Assembly (NCBI RefSeq): GCF_900185015.1
Contig: NZ_FXYD01000008.1
Coordinates: forward strand, 1 to 33,310
DNA: 33,310 bases
Reading direction: 5' to 3'
Source of the DNA: Octadecabacter ascidiaceicola
GTDB lineage: Bacteria > Pseudomonadota > Alphaproteobacteria > Rhodobacterales > Rhodobacteraceae
Positions within the stretch are counted from its first letter, which is position 1; each line of letters begins with the position of its first letter. The position numbers and the translations under genes were made by a program. The notes beneath the pieces were generated by a model. That model was given only the letters and a program-made list of their open reading frames with translations. It ran no database searches and had not been told where the DNA came from. This document shows positions 25,428 through 33,171 of the stretch, one piece after another.

Positions 25428-27086
25428 TTAGCCCTCGTCGCGGTAGCGGTTCACAATCGGATACCTGCGGTCCAACCAGAACGCCTTCATCGACAAACGC
25501 GGGCCCGGTGCGGACTGAAAACGCTTGTACTCGCTGATATACAGCAAATGTTCGATCTTCTTAACCACATCGCGATCATACCCAGCTGCAACGCAAGCCG
25601 CGACGCTTGCTTCGTCATCCACCAGCATCGTCAGGATGCCATCAAGCACATCATATTCCGGCAGGCTGTCGCTGTCCTTCTGGTCATCACGTAGCTCGGC
25701 ACTTGGCGGCTTATCAATGATCGCAACGGGGATCATCTCGCCACTCGGTGCCTTCATCCACGGACGGTGGTTCGCATTCCGCCAGCGACAAATATCAAAT
25801 ACCCGCGTTTTATACAGGTCTTTGATAGGGTTATATCCACCGGCCATATCCCCATAGATCGTAGCATAGCCCACCGCGACCTCTGATTTATTGCCCGTCG
25901 TCAGCAGCATTTCACCAAACTTGTTGGACTGCGCCATCAACAAAAGCCCGCGAATACGGCTCTGGATGTTTTCTTCAGTTAGCCCTTCATCCAACCCCTC
26001 AAACAACGGCGCGAGCGTCTCGGTCACGGTTGCTCGGGTCGGTCCAATCGGAACGATGTCATATTTAACGCCCAGCGCGGCTGCCGCTGCCTTGGCATCC
26101 GTCAATGACCCTTCCGATGTGTACTCGGACGGCAACATCACACAGCGCACGTTTTCCGGCCCCAACGCATCCGCAGCAATCGCCGCAACAATGGCCGAAT
26201 CCACGCCACCAGACAGGCCAAGCAGCACTTTCTTGAAGCCCGTCTTGCCCATGTAATCGCGCAGCCCCATGACCATCGCCGCGTAATCGGTCTCCATGCT
26301 GTCCGGCTCCAACGCCTTCTCGCCGTCTTCGGCGACCCAACCTTCGTTGGTTTGAACGAAATCAACGTGGGCAATTGCCTCTTCAAACCAAGACATCTGA
26401 ACAGCCAGCGCGCCATGACGGTTCAACACGAACGAACCGCCGTCAAAAATCTGGTCGTCCTGACCACCCACCATATTCAGATAGACAAGCGGAACATCAC
26501 ATTCCGTGACCCGTGCAACCATCTGGTTCATCCGCACGTCATGCTTGCTGCGAAAGTATGGGCTGCCGTTCGGCACCATTAGCACCTCGGCACCGCTTTC
26601 AACCATCGCTTCGCACACATCCGGGTACCAAGAATCCTCGCAAATCGGCGTTCCAACTCGCAACGGGCCCGCGTCCCATGGGCCTTGCATGTCTGCACGG
26701 CTGAACAGGCGAACCTCGTCGAAGACATTGAAATTAGGCAGGAAATATTTGCGCGTGGTGGAAACCACCTTGCCGCCCTTTAGGATGAAATACGCATTGC
26801 GCAGCTTGTCACCCTCACGCAACGGCCCACCAATCCCCAGCATCGGCCCATCCGCACACTCCGCCATCAACTGATCCAATGCCGCCATCGCATCACGCTC
26901 AAACGCGGCCTTCAGGATCAAATCTTGCGTCTGATAGCCCACCAAAAACATCTCAGGCAGCAGCACCATATCTGCGCCCGCATTACGCCCCTGCGCCCAA
27001 GCATCGCGTGCTTTGGCGGCATTGCCCGCAATATCCCCGACAGTGGGGTTCAATTGCGCCAGTGTTACGCGAAAACGGTCTGTCAT
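25428..27086 (-). CDS. nadE: Glutamine-dependent NAD(+) synthetase
   Basis: A 552-residue two-domain enzyme that amidates deamido-NAD to NAD. The N-terminal nitrilase-type glutaminase has its catalytic triad: Glu45 in LLPEMF, Lys113 in TTRKYFLPN and Cys149 in PICEDSWY. The C-terminal synthetase has the PP-loop SGGVDSAI at 292-299. The end is intact, with the SPGPRLS-type segment AFWLDRRYPIVNRYRDEG. The start at 27086 is chosen from AAAGG upstream and the family N-terminus MTDRFRVTLAQLNPTVGDI. It is divergent from the MORN gene; nadD, the preceding pathway step, is about 12 kb away in this window. Confidence 0.96.
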   Translation of the reverse strand: MTDRFRVTLAQLNPTVGDIAGNAAKARDAWAQGRNAGADMVLLPEMFLVGYQTQDLILKAAFERDAMAALDQLMAECADGPMLGIGGPLREGDKLRNAYFILKGGKVVSTTRKYFLPNFNVFDEVRLFSRADMQGPWDAGPLRVGTPICEDSWYPDVCEAMVESGAEVLMVPNGSPYFRSKHDVRMNQMVARVTECDVPLVYLNMVGGQDDQIFDGGSFVLNRHGALAVQMSWFEEAIAHVDFVQTNEGWVAEDGEKALEPDSMETDYAAMVMGLRDYMGKTGFKKVLLGLSGGVDSAIVAAIAADALGPENVRCVMLPSEYTSEGSLTDAKAAAAALGVKYDIVPIGPTRATVTETLAPLFEGLDEGLTEENIQSRIRGLLLMAQSNKFGEMLLTTGNKSEVAVGYATIYGDMAGGYNPIKDLYKTRVFDICRWRNANHRPWMKAPSGEMIPVAIIDKPPSAELRDDQKDSDSLPEYDVLDGILTMLVDDEASVAACVAAGYDRDVVKKIEHLLYISEYKRFQSAPGPRLSMKAFWLDRRYPIVNRYRDEG

Positions 27087-27225
27087 TGTGTGGCCTTTCA
27101 TCGGTCTTCCCCCCATCTAATCCGACAGAGCGGCAAGGGAAAGCCGAAGCCGCAGAACGCCCGTTGAATTGGCCCGCGTCAACGCTTAACGTAGCGCAAA
27201 TATTTCAACGAAAGACCAAACGCCC

Positions 27226-28665
27226 ATGATGCGCTTCACGCCTCACCTGCTCGCCGCCCTCATGCTGGCCACCCCCGCCGCCGCACAATCTGTGCAAACC
27301 AAACAATACGACGATGGCGGCATCTACGAGGGCCAGTTCCTCAACGGGTTGCAACACGGCCAAGGCGCCTACACGCTGCCCAACGGCTACCGCTACGAAG
27401 GCGAATGGTTTGAGGGCGAAATCCGCGGCGAAGGCACAGCGCAATTCCCCAACGGGTCCATCTATGAAGGCCGGTTCGCAGCCGGCAAACCCGAAGGCTT
27501 CGGCGTCATCAACTTCGCCGATGGCGGCACCTATGAGGGTGACTGGCTCGACGGTAAAATCACAGGCCGCGGCATTGCACGCTATGCAAACGGCGTCGTC
27601 TATGAGGGCGACTTCCGAAACGCCATGCACCACGGCCAGGGCAAAATGACCTCCCCCGGCGGCTACATCTATGAAGGCCCCTGGGTGAACGGCGTCAAAG
27701 AAGGCGAAGGCACCATCACTTACCCTGACGGCGCGGTCTATGTCGGCACATTGGCAGACGGCGAACGCCAAGGCGTCGGCACACTGACCATGGCAGACGG
27801 CCTTATATATGAAGGCACGTGGGCCGCTGGCCAGATCGAGGGCAAAGGCCGCCTGACCCAACCAAACGGTGACATTTACGAAGGCGACCTCGTGGCAGGC
27901 AAACGCCAAGGCATCGGCACCGTCACCTACGCCAATGGCGACGTCTACGCAGGCGGCTTTGCCAATGACCTGCGCAATGGCGACGGCACGTTCACCGGCG
28001 CTGACGGCTATCGCTACGCAGGTGAGTGGTCCGAGGGCCAGATTGAGGGCAACGGCGACGTCACCTATCCGGACGGCTCTAACTACGTCGGCACCTTCAT
28101 GGACGACCTCGCCCATGGCACGGGCAAAATCACCTACCCCGATGGCTCAACCTACGAGGGCGGCTGGGACGGCGGCGTAATCAACGGCACTGGCATCGCG
28201 ACCTATGCCAATGGCCTCGTCTACGAAGGCGAATTCCTCAACGCTAAAAACCACGGCCAAGGCACCATGACCTACGCGGACGGCTACATCTATGTCGGAA
28301 CTTGGGAAAACGGCCAACGCAGCGGCTTTGGCACCGCCACCTACGCGGACGGCACGGTTTATGAAGGCGAATTTGCAGGCGGCCAACGCAACGGCGCAGG
28401 CAAAATCACCATGGCCGACGGGTTCACCTATGAGGGCCAATGGGACACTGGCGAAATTTCCGGCCTCGGCGTGGCAACCTACACCAACGGCGACATCTAC
28501 TCGGGCGAATTCCGCTCAGGCCGCCGCCAAGGCACCGGAACCATGACCTACGCCGCCTCCGGCCAAACCGCTGAAGGCGAATGGCAAGACGGCGCACTGG
28601 TCACCCAAGGCGCGGCCAATCCGGCGACCGAAGCTGTTGTGGTTGAGGAAGAAGCGAGCGAGTGA
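27226..28665 (+). CDS. Exported MORN-repeat protein, 18 repeats in two nine-unit blocks
   Basis: A 479-residue protein with a Sec signal peptide (MMRFTPHLLAALMLATPAAAQ) and then 18 MORN units of exactly 23 residues (69 bases each), running from 27316 to 28557, plus a degenerate 19th. The consensus is G-x-x-Y-E-G-x-F/W-x-x-G-x-x-x-G-x-G-x-x-x-x-x-D/N. The tail is acidic (VVVEEEASE). The position after YEG alternates F-like and W, and this alternation breaks once, at units 9 and 10. Units n and n+9 match best, as expected if a nine-unit, 621-base block was duplicated. MORN sheets bind phospholipids or proteins in eukaryotes; in bacteria exported ones are little studied. An envelope scaffold is a guess. 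No clear Shine-Dalgarno is visible. Confidence 0.88.
   Translation: MMRFTPHLLAALMLATPAAAQSVQTKQYDDGGIYEGQFLNGLQHGQGAYTLPNGYRYEGEWFEGEIRGEGTAQFPNGSIYEGRFAAGKPEGFGVINFADGGTYEGDWLDGKITGRGIARYANGVVYEGDFRNAMHHGQGKMTSPGGYIYEGPWVNGVKEGEGTITYPDGAVYVGTLADGERQGVGTLTMADGLIYEGTWAAGQIEGKGRLTQPNGDIYEGDLVAGKRQGIGTVTYANGDVYAGGFANDLRNGDGTFTGADGYRYAGEWSEGQIEGNGDVTYPDGSNYVGTFMDDLAHGTGKITYPDGSTYEGGWDGGVINGTGIATYANGLVYEGEFLNAKNHGQGTMTYADGYIYVGTWENGQRSGFGTATYADGTVYEGEFAGGQRNGAGKITMADGFTYEGQWDTGEISGLGVATYTNGDIYSGEFRSGRRQGTGTMTYAASGQTAEGEWQDGALVTQGAANPATEAVVVEEEASE
27316..28557 (+). repeat. Tandem 69-bp coding repeat, arranged as two 621-bp blocks
   Basis: Eighteen in-frame 69-base units encode the MORN repeats. 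Block A is 27316-27936 and block B is 27937-28557. Good pairs are units 5 and 14 (27592 and 28213), which share the NA-x-x-HGQG segment followed by a GYIY unit; units 7 and 16, the only ones with TMADG; and units 2 and 11, the only ones that start GYRY. Confidence 0.85.
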
Positions 28666-28771
28666 AGATCGGCTAAGCGGACAAAGCGCTCGTTCGCTCT
28701 GGTTATTCGAACGTCTGCATTTGCATTTATTTGGCAACACATAAAGTACCATTAAACACTATATTACTGAG

Positions 28772-29389
28772 CTACCAACTTATCCTGACGGGCGACATGG
28801 CCCAAACCATTGTGGCTTCTTCATCTGTTCGGTTGCGGAAGCGGTGGGCGATCATTGAAGGGTAAGAAAAGCTGTCGCCTGCCCGCAGCACAATCAATTC
28901 ATCGCCCAAGCGCAGTTCAACTTCTCCGGTTATGACAATGGCGTGCTGTTCACCTTCAAACACGAAGCCTTCCAGCGGTTCGGGTGGTGTGCCTTTGCCG
29001 GGCGCGAACCGGGACAATATCAGATAGCACTGGCCGGATAATGTACTGGAGAGCAGCTCATCGCGAAATCCCATTTCCGCCTCGCTGCGGGTGTACATGT
29101 CAGACAATTGCCTGCGGTTTTCGGCGCGCACGATGTGGTAGCGTTCCAGCGGACCGTCGCCAGACTGGGCAGGGAAAAACCATGCAGGATCGACGTGTAG
29201 TACTTTACCGATCTCTTGCAGCAACGCATCCGAGACCCGCGCACTGCCCAATTCGATCCGGCTGAGGTAAGCCGTCGAACAAGACAGTTGCGCGCTAAGA
29301 GTGTTGAGTGTCAAGCCGCGCGCCTTGCGCACTTCGCGGATTTCAGCACCAAGGCGTGCGGCCGCATCTGGGAAGTCATTTTTGTTCAT
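28772..29389 (-). CDS. XRE-family regulator with C-terminal cupin domain
   Basis: A 205-residue transcription factor. The N-terminal helix-turn-helix (about residues 12-66) reads LGAEIREVRKARGLTLNTL...STAYLSRIELG and fits XRE/Cro. The C-terminal half is a cupin barrel (EHAIVITGEVELRLGDELIVLRAGDSFSYPS-like), a domain that commonly senses a small ligand in PuuR/SutR-type regulators. It should bind the spacer between itself and the divergent monooxygenase operon and respond to that pathway's substrate or product. The start at 29389 is chosen because upstream codons run into the promoter. No Shine-Dalgarno is visible, and a -10-like TACTAT ends five bases before the ATG, so the mRNA may be leaderless. 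An in-frame ATG at 29428 would lie inside the palindrome. Confidence 0.88.
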   Translation of the reverse strand: MNKNDFPDAAARLGAEIREVRKARGLTLNTLSAQLSCSTAYLSRIELGSARVSDALLQEIGKVLHVDPAWFFPAQSGDGPLERYHIVRAENRRQLSDMYTRSEAEMGFRDELLSSTLSGQCYLILSRFAPGKGTPPEPLEGFVFEGEQHAIVITGEVELRLGDELIVLRAGDSFSYPSMIAHRFRNRTDEEATMVWAMSPVRISW

Positions 29390-29394
29390 GCAAA

Positions 29395-29424
29395 ATAGTA
29401 GTTGATTTCTTATGTGAAATTCAA
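29395..29424 (-). promoter_or_regulatory. Probable promoter of the regulator gene
   Basis: On the minus strand TTGAAT (29419-29424) and TACTAT (29395-29400) are 18 bases apart. Transcription would begin at or next to the ATG at 29389, giving a leaderless mRNA. The -35 box overlaps the half-site GAAATTCAA, so the regulator could control itself. Confidence 0.4.
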
Positions 29425-29454
29425 TCAAGTTGAATTATGTAGTATAATTCAACT
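29401..29454. promoter_or_regulatory. Operator region with a perfect palindrome over the operon's TATAAT box
   Basis: A palindrome with 11-base arms, AGTTGAATTAT and ATAATTCAACT (29428-29438 and 29444-29454), and a 5-base spacer sits in the divergent spacer. The consensus -10 TATAAT (29443-29448) of the rightward operon is inside its right half; no good -35 is 17 bases upstream. A second, looser inverted pair, GTTGATTTC and GAAATTCAA (29401-29409 and 29416-29424), lies nearer the regulator gene. Together there are four TTGA(A)TT-like half-sites. The likely ligand is the divergent XRE-cupin protein. Occupancy would block polymerase at the operon promoter. Confidence 0.7.
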
Positions 29455-29486
29455 ATTCCTGAGTCGATCTATTTAGAGGTAGTGCC

Positions 29487-30677
29487 ATGCGTTTTGATCT
29501 AATCGCGAATTTCAGTCCCGGGGAAACCATCCCTTGGACGCGAACACTTGAGATGATCCTTGAGCAGTGTTCGCTGGCTGAGGACGCAGGCTTTACCACC
29601 GCGTGGTTCACCGAACATCACTTTGCCCACAACGGGTACATGAACGCGCCACCCAACCCTGTGCAGATGTGCACCCATGTCGCTGCCCATTGCAAAAAGC
29701 TGCGGGTCGGTACGGCGCCTATCATCCTGCCCGACTGGCATCCGCTGCGGGTGGCCGAGGATGTGGCAATGTTGGATAACATGTCACTGGGGCGTGTAGA
29801 TTTTGGCGTGGCCAAGGGCATCAACGAGCGCTCAACCATCCAGTTCAACACCGATGCAGACCGCCGCGACAACGGCAAGGTCATGCGGCTTTATCAAGAA
29901 AGCCTTGAGGTGATCCTGAAGGCTTGGACCAACGAGGCATTCACCCACAAGGGCGAGTTCTATGAATTTCCTGTGCCGGGTTGGAAGGAAACCAACCGCT
30001 TCTTCAAACCGCTTGACCCGCGTTATCACGATGAAGACGGTACCTATAAAGCGATGTACGTCCACCCACGACCCTATCAGGACGGACACCCGCCTGTTTG
30101 GCTGATGTCCAATGCCCCCCCTACTTTCAAGCTGGCAGGCGACAAAGGCTGGGGGGTGATCTCCATGGCGGCCGGCGTCAAACGCACGCGCGCCTGCTGG
30201 GAACCGTATCGGGAAGCTTTGGCTGCAAGCACAGGTCGCGACGTGGCTTTGGGCGAAGGCGTCGGTGTCTGCACTGCCTTCTATGTCGGCGAAAGCATGG
30301 CGGAAGCGGTCAACACCATCCGCCCTTCGATCAACGCCTATTACGAATTCCTAGGCGGTTCGCGTCCTGCGGGGGAGTGGACCAAGCACGGATACCTCGA
30401 CATCGGCGAAGAAATGACGCCGGAGGATGAAGACAGCGACTGGTTCGATTTCCTGAACAAGCGGGGAATCATTATGGTTGGCGACGCCGAATTTGTGGCC
30501 GACCGGATCGCAGAACGACAAGAAAACTCTGGCCTCGATCATTTGATGTTAATGCAGCAGTACACTGGCGTCCCATACGAGAAGATCCTCGCAAGCTGGC
30601 ACCGGCTGTTCGAACATGTGGTGCCGCGTTTTGGCACCCAGTCAATTGCGCAAAAACGGGAGCTGGTTGATGCTTGA
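29487..30677 (+). CDS. Luciferase-like flavin-dependent monooxygenase (LLM family)
   Basis: A 396-residue TIM-barrel oxygenase of the bacterial-luciferase type. Typical segments are CSLAEDAGFTTAWFTEHHF near 30-47, RVGTAPIILPDWHPLRVAEDVAMLDNMSLGR (flavin-side barrel, about 75-105) and VDFGVAKGI. Such enzymes use reduced FMN supplied by a separate reductase to hydroxylate or insert oxygen into a substrate; the flavin reductase two genes down fits as its partner. This protein has extra sequence around residues 160-205 (RYHDEDGTYKAMYVHPRPYQDG). The start has AGAGG upstream. It is the first gene of a five-gene operon under the palindromic operator. The substrate is unknown. Confidence 0.92.
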   Translation: MRFDLIANFSPGETIPWTRTLEMILEQCSLAEDAGFTTAWFTEHHFAHNGYMNAPPNPVQMCTHVAAHCKKLRVGTAPIILPDWHPLRVAEDVAMLDNMSLGRVDFGVAKGINERSTIQFNTDADRRDNGKVMRLYQESLEVILKAWTNEAFTHKGEFYEFPVPGWKETNRFFKPLDPRYHDEDGTYKAMYVHPRPYQDGHPPVWLMSNAPPTFKLAGDKGWGVISMAAGVKRTRACWEPYREALAASTGRDVALGEGVGVCTAFYVGESMAEAVNTIRPSINAYYEFLGGSRPAGEWTKHGYLDIGEEMTPEDEDSDWFDFLNKRGIIMVGDAEFVADRIAERQENSGLDHLMLMQQYTGVPYEKILASWHRLFEHVVPRFGTQSIAQKRELVDA

Positions 30678-31347
30678 GATTTGGGGGAGGCCATATTCGT
30701 CCAATGTGATCCCTGTGATCTGGGCCGCTAATGAGCTGGGGTTAGAGTATACGCTGCAACTGGCTGGTGGCAGCTTTGGCAAGCTGGACACTCCAGAATA
30801 CGCATTGATCAACCCCAATCGCATGATCCCCGCGATCAGGGATGGTGATTTTGCGCTCTGGGAAAGCCTCGCTATCGTGCGTTACCTATGTGACCGCTAT
30901 GACGCCGGGGGCCTTAGCCCAGAAGACCCGCAAACCCGTGCGCTCGCGGATCAGTGGATGGAATGGTCCGCCAGCAAGGCATTTATGCCTGTGATCTATT
31001 TGTTCTTTGCAATAGTCCGCACGCCTCCCGATGACCGTGACCCTGCCAAAATCGCGGGCCTTCGGGACGAAGCGCATGACGCACTGAGCATTTTGGACAA
31101 GCACTTAGCCGAACGTGATTACGTCTGTGGCAGCACCTTTACGATGGCAGACATCCCGCTGGGTTGTATCGCCTATCGCTATTTCAATGTCGATGTGGAC
31201 CGTCCTTCCTTGCCGCATGTCGAGGCATGGTACCAACGCCTGACAGAAAGACCGGCCTACCGCGACCACGTGATGCGCCATTTTGGAACGAACCCCGACG
31301 AATGGACGGCCCTTGAAAAAGCCTGCGCATCCGAGGGGGTGATCTGA
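30670..31347 (+). CDS. Glutathione S-transferase
   Basis: A 225-residue GST with a thioredoxin-like N-terminal domain (MLEIWGRPYSSNVIPVIWAA, then NPNRMIPAIRDGDFALWESLAIVRYLC, where the ESLAI turn binds the glutathione gamma-glutamyl part) and an all-helical C-terminal domain. The start at 30670 lies inside the end of the monooxygenase gene (eight-base overlap), with GGAG nine to twelve bases upstream. In catabolic operons GSTs can isomerise ring-cleavage products, remove glutathione adducts or dehalogenate; which applies here is not shown by the sequence. The gene ends one base into the flavin reductase start. Confidence 0.88.
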   Translation: MLEIWGRPYSSNVIPVIWAANELGLEYTLQLAGGSFGKLDTPEYALINPNRMIPAIRDGDFALWESLAIVRYLCDRYDAGGLSPEDPQTRALADQWMEWSASKAFMPVIYLFFAIVRTPPDDRDPAKIAGLRDEAHDALSILDKHLAERDYVCGSTFTMADIPLGCIAYRYFNVDVDRPSLPHVEAWYQRLTERPAYRDHVMRHFGTNPDEWTALEKACASEGVI

Positions 31348-31832
31348 TGGACCCCAAAGACTATCGCCGCGCCCTTGGTAGCTTTCCAACAGGCGTTACC
31401 ATTGTGACAGCCTTTGACAGTAATCGCCAACCATGGGGGCTGACGGCCAATTCGTTTACATCAGTATCGTTAGAGCCACCTGTCATTTCGGTCTGCATTG
31501 CCAAGACCGGCCGCGCTTTCTCAACGCTTGCGAACACATCGAGCTTTGCGGTGAACATTCTGGCAGCGGATCAAAAAGACCTCGCGCTGCATTTTGCCAG
31601 CAATGTCGAGAACCGTTTTGATGGCACGCTGTGGCACGCCAATACCGAAGGTGCGCCGCTGTTACCCGGTGCCTCGGCACAGCTCGACTGTACCGTGCGC
31701 GCCCGTATCGATGCGGAAGACCACGAAATCCTGCTAGGGCTGGTGGAAAACTACACCCATCAGCCCGGCGCCCCGCTTGTCTATTGTCGCGGCACTTTCT
31801 TTGCTGCGCCCCAACCGGAGATACCTGCATGA
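31347..31832 (+). CDS. Flavin reductase domain protein
   Basis: A 161-residue NAD(P)H:flavin reductase-like protein of the HpaC/RutF/COG1853 type. Family features are FPTGVTIVTA at the N-terminus, the WGLTANSFTSVSLEPPVISVCI flavin-binding strand and DAEDHEILLGLVE. It would make the reduced flavin used by the monooxygenase encoded two genes upstream. The start codon overlaps the GST stop by one base, and its stop overlaps the next start (ATGA), so translation is coupled through the operon. Confidence 0.9.
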   Translation: MDPKDYRRALGSFPTGVTIVTAFDSNRQPWGLTANSFTSVSLEPPVISVCIAKTGRAFSTLANTSSFAVNILAADQKDLALHFASNVENRFDGTLWHANTEGAPLLPGASAQLDCTVRARIDAEDHEILLGLVENYTHQPGAPLVYCRGTFFAAPQPEIPA

Positions 31833-32716
31833 CCGATCCTCTCACTTTTCACGAAGGGCACGATCCTGATTGGTTCGACGCACAGTATAACCTACGCGCG
31901 GGCCGCCCCGATTACGAGGAAACCGTGATCCCCCGCTGGATCGCGGCCAGTCAGGCGGCCCGTGATACACTCGATTGCCTTTTGGACGTGCGGTATGCGG
32001 ACGGCGAAAAGCAATTGCTGGATGTGTTTCGCTGCGGCGACGCAAATGCGCCGACCTTGATTTGGATCCATGGCGGGTATTGGCAGCGTGGCGATAAATC
32101 AATCTACAGTTTCTTGGCGACTGCCTTTGTACAAGCGGGGGTCAATGTCGTGGTCGTTGGCTATGATCTGTGCCCATCTGTCACGATGACGCGCATCTCT
32201 GAGGAGCTCCGCGAGGCGCTGACCTATATCTGGCACGAGGCCCCAAAGATGGGCATCAACCGCGACCGGATCACGGTTATGGGCCATTCCGCAGGAGGGC
32301 ATCTGACCCAGATGATGATGGCCACCGACTGGCCTGCCCGCGAGGCCGCCTTGTCGGCAGACCTCATAAAATCGGGCATTCCTGTCTCCCCGCTCAGTTA
32401 TTTGGAGCCGGTACGCCTGACCCTTGCACTTAACGCGAACCTCAAGATGGACACTGCAGAAGCAAGCGCCGAAAGCCCGATGATCAATCATTCGCCGGTG
32501 ACAAACGCTCCGCAAATGGTTGTCGTCGGTGGGGCCGAAACAGATGAGTTTCATCGCCAGTCGCAAATGTACCAAGACAAGTTTGCAACCGATGAGCGGC
32601 CCATGGAAATGTATGTGGTGCCGAACGTGGACCACTTCGACGAACTCAACGTGCTGGCTGACCCCGCCAGCCCATTCTTTGCCAAAACCTGTGCCATGCT
32701 TGGCCTGAAAGGATAA
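31829..32716 (+). CDS. Alpha/beta hydrolase, arylformamidase-like
   Basis: A 295-residue alpha/beta hydrolase. HGGYW (81-85) is the oxyanion-hole motif and GHSAGGH places the nucleophile at Ser154. The acid is probably Glu237 or Asp239 in GGAETDEFHRQSQ, and the base is His269 in VPNVDHF. The whole sequence resembles kynurenine formamidase (HGGYWQ...DKSIYSF, GYDLCPSVTMTRI), so an N-formyl, amide or ester substrate is plausible. It has a cytoplasmic-type N-terminus. It lies in the operon after the reductase and before the SnoaL-like gene; hydrolysing the product of the monooxygenase is the natural reading but is inference. Kynurenine breakdown itself is not indicated by any other gene here. Confidence 0.88.
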   Translation: MTDPLTFHEGHDPDWFDAQYNLRAGRPDYEETVIPRWIAASQAARDTLDCLLDVRYADGEKQLLDVFRCGDANAPTLIWIHGGYWQRGDKSIYSFLATAFVQAGVNVVVVGYDLCPSVTMTRISEELREALTYIWHEAPKMGINRDRITVMGHSAGGHLTQMMMATDWPAREAALSADLIKSGIPVSPLSYLEPVRLTLALNANLKMDTAEASAESPMINHSPVTNAPQMVVVGGAETDEFHRQSQMYQDKFATDERPMEMYVVPNVDHFDELNVLADPASPFFAKTCAMLGLKG

Positions 32717-32720
32717 CGAT

Positions 32721-33092
32721 ATGACAGACCTTACACGTGAATTAGTGGATGCCGTTGGCGACGCCTTTAACGCAAATGACATTGACGCCGTAATGAGATA
32801 CTTTTCTCCTGATGCAATCTTTGACCATGCCGTCGGCCCAGACGCGCACGGAGTTCGTTTTGAAGGTGCGGATGTGATCCGTGGCGTCTTTTCCGGGCTT
32901 TTTGAGAAGGTGGAAAACGTAAACTGGGAAACGCTTGACTGCGCGTTGACCGCGACGAAGGCCTATTGCGAATACCGCCGCACAGCACGCCACCGAGATG
33001 GAACAACCGAAGAATATCTTAGCGTAGATATCCTGACCTTCAAGGATGGGCTAATTGTGCACAAGGACACCTATTACAAGCAACGCACTTAA
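32721..33092 (+). CDS. SnoaL-like / NTF2-superfamily protein
   Basis: A 123-residue single-domain cone-fold protein. MTDLTRELVDAVGDAFNANDIDAVMRYFSPDAIFDHAVGPDAHGVRFEGADVIR is typical of SnoaL/ketosteroid-isomerase-like proteins, and the C-terminal strand ends HRDGTTEEYLSVDILTFKDGLIVHKDTYY. Some relatives isomerise, cyclise or hydrolyse small molecules; others have no known activity. An AAAGGA sequence that overlaps the stop of the hydrolase gene is its ribosome-binding site, so this is the last gene of the operon. An inverted repeat follows at 33099-33136. Confidence 0.85.
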   Translation: MTDLTRELVDAVGDAFNANDIDAVMRYFSPDAIFDHAVGPDAHGVRFEGADVIRGVFSGLFEKVENVNWETLDCALTATKAYCEYRRTARHRDGTTEEYLSVDILTFKDGLIVHKDTYYKQRT

Positions 33093-33098
33093 AGGTGC

Positions 33099-33136
33099 TG
33101 CCGCAGATCACCCGCATTGCGAAATGGTCTGCGGCA
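33099..33136. repeat. Inverted repeat after the operon
   Basis: TGCCGCAGA and TCTGCGGCA form a perfect 9-bp stem with a 20-base loop, seven bases after the last operon gene. There is no T-run, so as a terminator it would be of an unusual type. It could be a stabilising mRNA hairpin or part of the DNA brought in with the neighbouring insertion sequence. Confidence 0.5.
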
Positions 33137-33171
33137 CCGACAGCGACCCTTCGTGCACAGTGCAGCAACCG

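Noticed and set aside
27205-28116. Long open frame (303 codons) on the minus strand across the MORN gene
   Set aside because: It is a periodic shadow of the 69-base repeats, which keep stops out of the antisense frame. It has no ribosome-binding site or recognisable domain.
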